A DNA stretch of 11,322 nt from Methanobrevibacter sp. (lineage in GTDB: Archaea > Methanobacteriota > Methanobacteria > Methanobacteriales > Methanobacteriaceae), in NCBI GenBank assembly GCA_009777005.1, contig WRMT01000074.1, forward strand, positions 1 through 11,322, given 5' to 3'. The notes beneath the pieces are model-generated. The model made no database searches and was not told the DNA's origin. It saw only the letters and a list, made by a program, of their open reading frames with translations. Positions 7,050 through 11,322 of the stretch are shown in pieces (position 1 is the first letter of the stretch; every line of letters begins with the position of its first letter). The position numbers and the translations under genes were made by a program.

Positions 7050-8240
7050 TTAGCTGTTTGATATTATTAATTTAGCTACTTCTTTTGAAGCTTCACCTTT
7101 ATCATACTGGTTATATCTTTCCATGAATTTTGAGTATTTGCTTTCATATTTTAGGAAATAGTCATCCAAGGAGAAATTTTCAAGAAAAGTGATTAAATCT
7201 TCATTATTTTCTATTATTGGTCCAGGAACTTCCTCTTCAATATTAAAGTAAAAACCTCTAAGGTTTTTTTTGTAAAATTCTAAATCATATGTGTAAAAAA
7301 TCATTGGTTTTTTAAGTAAACTATAATCAAACATCACTGAAGAGTAATCCGTGATTAAGATGTCAGAAATTAAATATAACTCCTGAATATCTTGTTTTTC
7401 ATCAGCTATTATAATAAAATCTGAATATTTAGTCCAATCTATGTTTTCTTTAACTAAATAGTGATATTTAATTATAAGAATATAATCATTAGCTAATCTT
7501 TCTTTCATTGAGTCAAAGTCCATATTACTAGAGAACTTATATAGTCCATCACTGTGGAATTGATTATCTCTCCAGGTTGGAGCATATAATATGATTTTTT
7601 TATTTTTAGCTATTTTTAACTTTTTTTTAATCTTTGAAATTAATTCAGCATTTTTTTTTTCGTTTATGAGAATATCATTTCTTGGATATCCAATTTTTAA
7701 AAATTTTCCATTAAAATCAAATGCTCTTTTAAATATATTCACAGAAAAATCATTTTGACCTATTAAAAAATCCCAAAAAGAAGTGTTTTCTCTAAAATCA
7801 GCTTTGTATTCTTCAATGTTAGTTTTTCCACTCATGTTAAGTTTTTCCATGTCTAAAGCTAATTTTTTAAGTGGAGTACCATGCCATGTTTGGATATAAA
7901 CACAATTTTTTTTTTTTAATAGATATTGAGGATGTCTTGAGTCAAATATCCAAAAGTTACTTACTATTGAATAATATAAGTATTTCAATCGTGTTCTTCT
8001 CACTTTTACAGGATTGCCTGGAATGTCAAATGAAGTATCTTCAAGTGACCATACATATTTAAATTTGTCTTTTTTTGAGCTATTTAAAAGGTATTCATAG
8101 ATATATTTTGGATTTCCAGTGTAATTTCTCCCATTACTACTTTCAAATAAAATAATATTTTTCTTTAATGGTAATAAATGAAAAATAATTCTATAAAAAA
8201 AAATAACTATGTCTCTGATGGTTTTTTTAATATATAGCAT
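7050..8240 (-). CDS. CDP-glycerol glycerophosphotransferase (TagF/TagB family)
   Basis: This 396-residue protein has an amphipathic hydrophobic N-terminus (about 7-24), as usual in membrane-associated teichoic-acid polymerases. It then carries ILFESSNGRNYTGNPKYIYE (30-49), WHGTPLKKL (119-127, His120), GYPRNDIL (184-191), YAPTWRD (219-225), KYHY (258-261, His260), DYSSVMFDY (298-306) and LRGFYF (327-332). The family transfers glycerol phosphate from CDP-glycerol to a lipid-linked or polymeric acceptor at the cytoplasmic face of the membrane. Its length equals a stand-alone catalytic domain, without the extra N-terminal region of B. subtilis TagF. It is closest to the C-terminal half of the fusion gene at 2483-4663, with matching motif spellings, so the two are probably duplicates. 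The ATG has no clear ribosome binding site; a TATA element and an inverted repeat lie just upstream, which suggests a short-leader mRNA. Confidence 0.92.
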   Translation of the reverse strand: MLYIKKTIRDIVIFFYRIIFHLLPLKKNIILFESSNGRNYTGNPKYIYEYLLNSSKKDKFKYVWSLEDTSFDIPGNPVKVRRTRLKYLYYSIVSNFWIFDSRHPQYLLKKKNCVYIQTWHGTPLKKLALDMEKLNMSGKTNIEEYKADFRENTSFWDFLIGQNDFSVNIFKRAFDFNGKFLKIGYPRNDILINEKKNAELISKIKKKLKIAKNKKIILYAPTWRDNQFHSDGLYKFSSNMDFDSMKERLANDYILIIKYHYLVKENIDWTKYSDFIIIADEKQDIQELYLISDILITDYSSVMFDYSLLKKPMIFYTYDLEFYKKNLRGFYFNIEEEVPGPIIENNEDLITFLENFSLDDYFLKYESKYSKFMERYNQYDKGEASKEVAKLIISNS

Positions 8241-8273
8241 TATATCTGAATATTTTAAAGGAAATTTATCGTT

Positions 8274-8281
8274 TTTTATAA
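8274..8281 (-). promoter_or_regulatory. TATA-like element before the gene at 8240
   Basis: The minus strand reads AAATTATAAAAAAC, with TTATAAAA at 8281-8274. It ends 33 nt before the ATG, and the same word TTATAAAA stands at a similar distance from the gpsA start. The predicted leader is about 10 nt, in line with the absence of a ribosome binding site. Confidence 0.45.
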
Positions 8282-8283
8282 TT

Positions 8284-8312
8284 TCAAACTTTTCACTGAC
8301 GTCAAAGTTTGA
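8284..8312. promoter_or_regulatory. Inverted repeat abutting the TATA element
   Basis: TCAAACTTT (8284-8292) and AAAGTTTGA (8304-8312) are perfect 9-bp arms around 11 nt, TCACTGACGTC, which is unusually GC-rich for its surroundings. The repeat begins 2 bp upstream of TTATAAAA, where the BRE would be. It could be an operator for a dimeric regulator or a hairpin of an upstream transcript. Confidence 0.5.
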
Positions 8313-8575
8313 CTCCTACTCATTTTCATTAAAAAAAATATTAAATGAGAAATATATATTCTAATTAAGAAATATATTGCACTAATATTTTCTGAGAGAC
8401 TATACTCTGCACAATCACGTTTTATAGTTTTGCTAAGTCCATTGAATGTTTTTTTTAATTCTTAAAAGATTTAAATTCAATCCATTTTCTTTTTAAAAAA
8501 TAGCTATTATTAGAAAATATTTTAATTAATACAATTAGTTCTGTTTTGTTTTATATTAGTTTTTAAAAATTATTT

Positions 8576-8610
8576 GAAAAACAAAGCTTTTTTAATTAAA
8601 AAAATCTTTG
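8576..8610 (-). terminator. Hairpin followed by T-tract after the nucleotidyltransferase gene
   Basis: On the minus strand CAAAG (8610-8606) pairs with CTTTG (8586-8582). Between them is a long A/T palindrome, TTTTTTAATTAAAAAA (8588-8603), and TTTTT follows at 8581-8577. It begins about 85 nt after the stop codon at 8696. An earlier GATTTTTTG lies at about 8662-8670. T-tracts alone can terminate archaeal transcription, so the stem may not be essential. Confidence 0.5.
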
Positions 8611-8695
8611 ATTTTATTTATTTTAATAAATAAAAATTACTTTATATTATTAATTAAAAACAAAAAATCTTTAATTATAAATGAATTTTTCATAA

Positions 8696-9433
8696 TTAGC
8701 TATTATCTTCGAGTTCTTTTACAAGTTTTTGTGCATATTTCCAGTCTTCATGGTCATCTATCTCCGTCCATTTAAGACCATTAGTTAAAATGAAGTTGAT
8801 TTCAGTTTTTTTGCTTAAATCTTTATAAGCAAAGTCATAATAATTTTGAGGATCTTTTTTAATCAAACCCAACAATATATTGTTAAATTCATCTAAATCT
8901 TTTTTAATTACTTTAGACACACCTATAAATTCTCCAAATGATTCATTAATACTTAATTCTTTTCCAATATCTTCAATTATATTGTTTTTGATTTTTATTT
9001 TAAAAGATTCATCATCTAGTTTTTTGTGGTTATCTATAACCATGGAACTATAGCTACTATTTACAATATCCCTTATTATTTTTGGATCAAGAATATTGTC
9101 CCCATTAACTAAAATAAAATCATTATTAATATCTTTACTTGCAAGATAGGTGGAGCAAGAAGTGTTGGTAGTATCATAATTCTTATTTTGGATATTTTTT
9201 ATTTCTACCCCATATTTTTTTGAAAGCTCTTTTGAAAATTCTTTTACTTTTTCTTGAAAATGACCTACCACAAAAATGAATTTATTAACATCTTCCTCAA
9301 CAAACATTTTAACAAACCTTTCAAGAAGGCTAAGATTGTTTATTTTTAGTAATGCTTTTGGAATATTTTCTGTGAGAGGTCTTAACCTTGTACCTGTTCC
9401 AGCAGCTAAAATAATTGCAATAATTATAATCAC
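8696..9433 (-). CDS. LicC-like nucleotidyltransferase, probable cytidylyltransferase for glycerol phosphate
   Basis: The 245-residue protein is a GT-A-like NTP transferase. It has LAAGTGTRLRPLTENIPKAL at 9-28 (nucleotide-binding loop and Lys26), VVGHF at 55-59, NKNYDTTNTSCSTYLA at 83-98, VNGDNIL at 109-115 (metal-binding type Asp112) and WTEIDDHEDW at 222-231 (second acidic site). The layout matches LicC-type CTP:phosphocholine cytidylyltransferases and their relatives, which activate small phospho-alcohols as well as sugars. Its place between gpsA and three CDP-glycerol-using enzymes points to CDP-glycerol synthesis from G3P; this is inference, and a sugar-phosphate substrate for the GT2 domain is the alternative. 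A TagD-type (HxGH) enzyme is not in the window. The start is uncertain: GTG at 9433 lies inside a strong ribosome binding site, AGGTGATT, and family members usually begin at codon 4-5, where only ATT codons occur. It lies 80 nt after gpsA and is probably cotranscribed with it. Confidence 0.88.
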   Translation of the reverse strand: MIIIIAIILAAGTGTRLRPLTENIPKALLKINNLSLLERFVKMFVEEDVNKFIFVVGHFQEKVKEFSKELSKKYGVEIKNIQNKNYDTTNTSCSTYLASKDINNDFILVNGDNILDPKIIRDIVNSSYSSMVIDNHKKLDDESFKIKIKNNIIEDIGKELSINESFGEFIGVSKVIKKDLDEFNNILLGLIKKDPQNYYDFAYKDLSKKTEINFILTNGLKWTEIDDHEDWKYAQKLVKELEDNS

Positions 9434-9435
9434 CT
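9428..9435 (-). promoter_or_regulatory. Strong ribosome binding site AGGTGATT overlapping the GTG start
   Basis: The minus-strand AGGTGATT matches seven of eight positions of the 16S tail complement AGGTGATC and is the best such site seen in the window. It includes the GTG taken as the start at 9433-9431. By normal spacing it would serve a start at 9424 or 9421, both ATT codons in frame. No ATG, GTG or TTG lies in frame at those places. Confidence 0.6.
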
Positions 9436-9513
9436 GTATAATAAATTTAATTTAATCCCTATTAATTAAGCTATATTATAGTTATTCAATATAAGTTATT
9501 AAATAAAAAGTTA

Positions 9514-10497
9514 TCAAAAGTTATCCCATAACTCTTTAAATGATAGTTTTGGAGTTTTTTGATTAACAATAACATTATAAACAAAATCTACTATAGTACT
9601 ATTAATGGAATGTTTATCACAAATGTCTTTTACAGCCATGATGGAATTTTTTCCTTCAAAAACAATACTTGATGATTCCTCATCAACAATAATTTTTTGA
9701 CCATATAACATTCCTAATGTATGATTTCTACTTTCTTTAGATGTGGATGTAAGTACTAAATCACCAAATCCACAATATTGATTAACTGTGGATCTATCTC
9801 CACCAATTCCCTCTATTATTTTTTTAGTTTCTTTAAACCCTTTTGCTAAAACAGCATATTTAGCATTTTCATTGATATTAATTCCTTCGCAAATACCATA
9901 AGCTATTGCATTTATATTTTTTATCACACCACAAAATTCAAGACCAACAACATCATCAATTATTTTAACTTTGAATTTTTCAGTTTGTAGCATTTTTTTA
10001 ATTTTTTCAGAATTTTCAGAATTTTTCGATGCAACATTACAAACAGTAGCTAAATCTAACATTATTTGTGATGCAAAATTCGGTCCAGATATTGCAACAT
10101 AGTTATCATCAAAATATTCTTCAACAATTTTTCCCATAGTTTTTAAAGAAGGATATTCTATGCCTTTAGCTGTTGTCACAATAAGGAGATTATCGATATT
10201 CAATTGTTTGATATCTTGCAATGTTTTTCTAAATGCAAATGAGGGAACACAAATAAAAATCGTGCTACATTTTTTCATATCTTCAAGATTACTTGTAGGA
10301 ATAATATTCTTTTTCAATTTTGTATTAGGATAATATTCTGAATTATACCTAGTTTTTAAAATATTTTCAGCTATTTTTTCTTTTCTTGAATATAAAAGGA
10401 CTTCTTCTACATTTTTAGATGTTATTTGAGCTAATGCTGTACCAAAACTTCCAGCACCAACCACTCCTACTTTTTTACTTGAACCAATCGAACTCAT
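9514..10497 (-). CDS. gpsA: NAD(P)-dependent sn-glycerol-3-phosphate dehydrogenase
   Basis: This 327-residue protein reduces dihydroxyacetone phosphate to sn-glycerol-3-phosphate. The Rossmann motif GAGSFGTAL (14-22) is followed by FICVPSFAFR (81-90), TTAKGIE (108-114), SGPNFASQI (137-145), CGVIKNINAIAYGI (189-202, with catalytic-type Lys193), NAKYAVLAKGFKE (211-223), GFGDLVLTSTS (243-253) and SRNHTLG (256-262). All key blocks are present, and the length is close to that of bacterial GpsA (about 330-340). In Bacteria G3P feeds phospholipids; archaeal lipids use G1P made by EgsA, an unrelated enzyme. Here the neighbours suggest G3P is made for CDP-glycerol and a surface polymer. The ATG at 10497 has no clear ribosome binding site but has a TATA-like element 29 nt upstream. 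It is the first gene of a likely two-gene unit with the nucleotidyltransferase. Confidence 0.93.
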   Translation of the reverse strand: MSSIGSSKKVGVVGAGSFGTALAQITSKNVEEVLLYSRKEKIAENILKTRYNSEYYPNTKLKKNIIPTSNLEDMKKCSTIFICVPSFAFRKTLQDIKQLNIDNLLIVTTAKGIEYPSLKTMGKIVEEYFDDNYVAISGPNFASQIMLDLATVCNVASKNSENSEKIKKMLQTEKFKVKIIDDVVGLEFCGVIKNINAIAYGICEGININENAKYAVLAKGFKETKKIIEGIGGDRSTVNQYCGFGDLVLTSTSKESRNHTLGMLYGQKIIVDEESSSIVFEGKNSIMAVKDICDKHSINSTIVDFVYNVIVNQKTPKLSFKELWDNF

Positions 10498-10526
10498 GAT
10501 TTAACCCATAATTATCTCATAATAAG

Positions 10527-10534
10527 TTTTATAA
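10527..10534 (-). promoter_or_regulatory. TATA-like element of gpsA
   Basis: The minus strand reads AATTATAAAAC, with TTATAAAA at 10534-10527, 29 nt before the ATG. The predicted transcript would begin about 7 nt before the start codon. The spacing and word agree with the elements at 8274-8281 and 1396-1405, which gives mutual support in a background full of TATA-like words. Confidence 0.45.
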
Positions 10535-11047
10535 TTAATATTTTTATTTTTTATAAATAATAATTTTTTTTAAATTTTTTAATAAAGAAGTGTGAAATAA
10601 TTATGAGTTCACTGAAACATTAATAAAAATCTGGAAAAAATTTTAAATAAAATTGTATTTATTAAAATTTTTTAAACATTTTTCTATTATTAGTATATTA
10701 TACTCAGTGAATAAAAATAATTATTTCCCTACCAGTAAATTTAAAAAGCAATTCATAAATACATTAAATTAATATTATTTTTTCATTGACTTTAATAAAG
10801 AATTTTAATTTAACTACTAGTTTTTCATTAACTTTATAGTTTAAAAGAGAATTTTCGCATTTTAAAGATTTTTTTAATTGAGCTGAAGTTTATTAATTTT
10901 TTTATATAGTGTATTGGATAAGTTTCGATTTTAATTTATAAATAAAAATTTTATTATTCCTGTGAACTATTTATATTAAATACAATCTTTTCAAATTCGT
11001 ATTTTTCCTATTTGAAGTTTAAAAATTATTAATTTAAAAATAATTCA

Positions 11048-11138
11048 GTTATAATTAAATCATTTAAAAATTAAATTCTTTATAATTAAATCCTTAAAAA
11101 TTAAACCATTTATAATTAAACCATTTATAATTAAATCA
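11048..11138. repeat. Tandem repeat, 15-nt unit, six copies
   Basis: Six adjacent units follow the consensus TTTATAATTAAAYCA, with TTTAAAAATTAAATTC-type variants alternating in positions 2 and 4. All are 15 nt except the second, which is 16. There are no spacers, so it is a microsatellite-like array and not CRISPR. It lies about 550 nt upstream of the gpsA start. Confidence 0.8.
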
Positions 11139-11156
11139 TCATCTTCATGAATAATT

Positions 11157-11174
11157 TTGTATAATATTATACAA
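11157..11174. other. Perfect 18-bp palindrome
   Basis: TTGTATAATATTATACAA is its own reverse complement. It lies 18 bp after the 15-nt tandem repeat. It could bind a dimeric protein or be a chance product of A/T richness; nothing around it decides this. Confidence 0.4.
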
Positions 11175-11322
11175 TTTAAATAACTTTTATCAAATTTAAT
11201 TCTTTAATTAAATATAAAAAATAAAAGAAAAAATTATAAAAATTTAAATTATAAATTATGCTATGCATAAAATGTTTATTATAATCCCTTTTTTTAATAA
11301 TAAATTATAGTATAATCATTTA

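Larger units (their letters stand above)
8241..8695. other. 455-bp gene-free region
   Basis: It separates the nucleotidyltransferase from the glycerophosphotransferase downstream of it. It holds a terminator candidate (8576-8610), a possible degenerate MITE remnant (about 8400-8425) and the promoter plus inverted repeat of the next gene (8274-8312). No open frame of interest was found. The terminator and the new promoter argue against cotranscription of the two genes. Confidence 0.65.
10498..11322. other. 825-bp AT-rich region upstream of gpsA
   Basis: No coding frame or structured RNA gene was seen on either strand. It carries the gpsA promoter, the 15-nt tandem repeat (11048-11138), a perfect 18-bp palindrome (11157-11174) and a small hairpin TTATGC-TAT-GCATAA (11256-11270). 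Any gene that continues beyond the window edge has not started by 11322. Confidence 0.65.

Noticed and set aside
7871..8062. Plus-strand open frame of 63 codons
   Set aside because: It is antisense to conserved motifs, including WHGTPLKKL, of the gene at 7050-8240. The conservation belongs to the other strand.
11048..11138. CRISPR array or coding repeat
   Set aside because: The 15-nt units have no spacers. One unit is 16 nt, so a reading frame is not kept, and no open frame covers it.
10498..11322. tRNA, rRNA or other structured RNA gene
   Set aside because: There is no GC-rich block, which would stand out in a genome of this composition, and no cloverleaf or known riboswitch core was seen.

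Overview
The window looks like a chromosomal segment of a very AT-rich methanogenic archaeon of the Methanobrevibacter/Methanosphaera type (inference, about 70% sure). The supporting signs are gene-free gaps of 0.45-1.1 kb made almost only of A and T, TATA-like elements about 30 nt before several start codons, ribosome binding sites of the GGTGA(T) kind, and T-rich stretches rather than classical GC hairpins after genes. A low-GC bacterium such as a Firmicute cannot be excluded, because every protein family seen here also occurs there. There are no rRNA or tRNA genes, CRISPR arrays or transposase genes.

All six genes lie on the minus strand, so the biological order runs from high to low coordinates. 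(1) 10497-9514: GpsA-type glycerol-3-phosphate dehydrogenase. (2) 9433-8696: LicC-like nucleotidyltransferase, 80 nt behind it. (3) 8240-7050: CDP-glycerol glycerophosphotransferase of the TagF/TagB family. (4) 6803-5619: a second, more divergent member of that family. (5) 4663-2483: a fusion of a family 2 glycosyltransferase with a third glycerophosphotransferase domain. (6) 1366-197: a polytopic membrane acyltransferase of the fucose-4-O-acetylase-like type.

Together they read as a pathway for a teichoic-acid-like surface polymer. GpsA would make sn-glycerol-3-phosphate, the nucleotidyltransferase would activate it (probably to CDP-glycerol), the three transferases would prime and extend a glycerol-phosphate chain on a glycan, and the acyltransferase would decorate it. 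A canonical TagD cytidylyltransferase and a TagGH-type exporter are not in the window. If the host is an archaeon, G3P has the opposite stereochemistry to the G1P of its membrane lipids, so this would be a separate, bacterial-type glycerol-phosphate economy devoted to the envelope.

The non-coding DNA is not empty. Two diverged copies of a 126-135 bp element with inverted ends and flanking TA (4833-4962 and 6840-6978) look like a MITE family, and one sits 36 bp before a transferase start. Other features are a near-perfect 31-bp palindrome before the acyltransferase promoter, an inverted repeat abutting the TATA element of the gene at 8240, tandem repeats of about 29 nt (2165-2350) and 15 nt (11048-11138), a hairpin plus T-tract terminator candidate (8576-8610), and an uninterrupted run of 54 A at 18-71.
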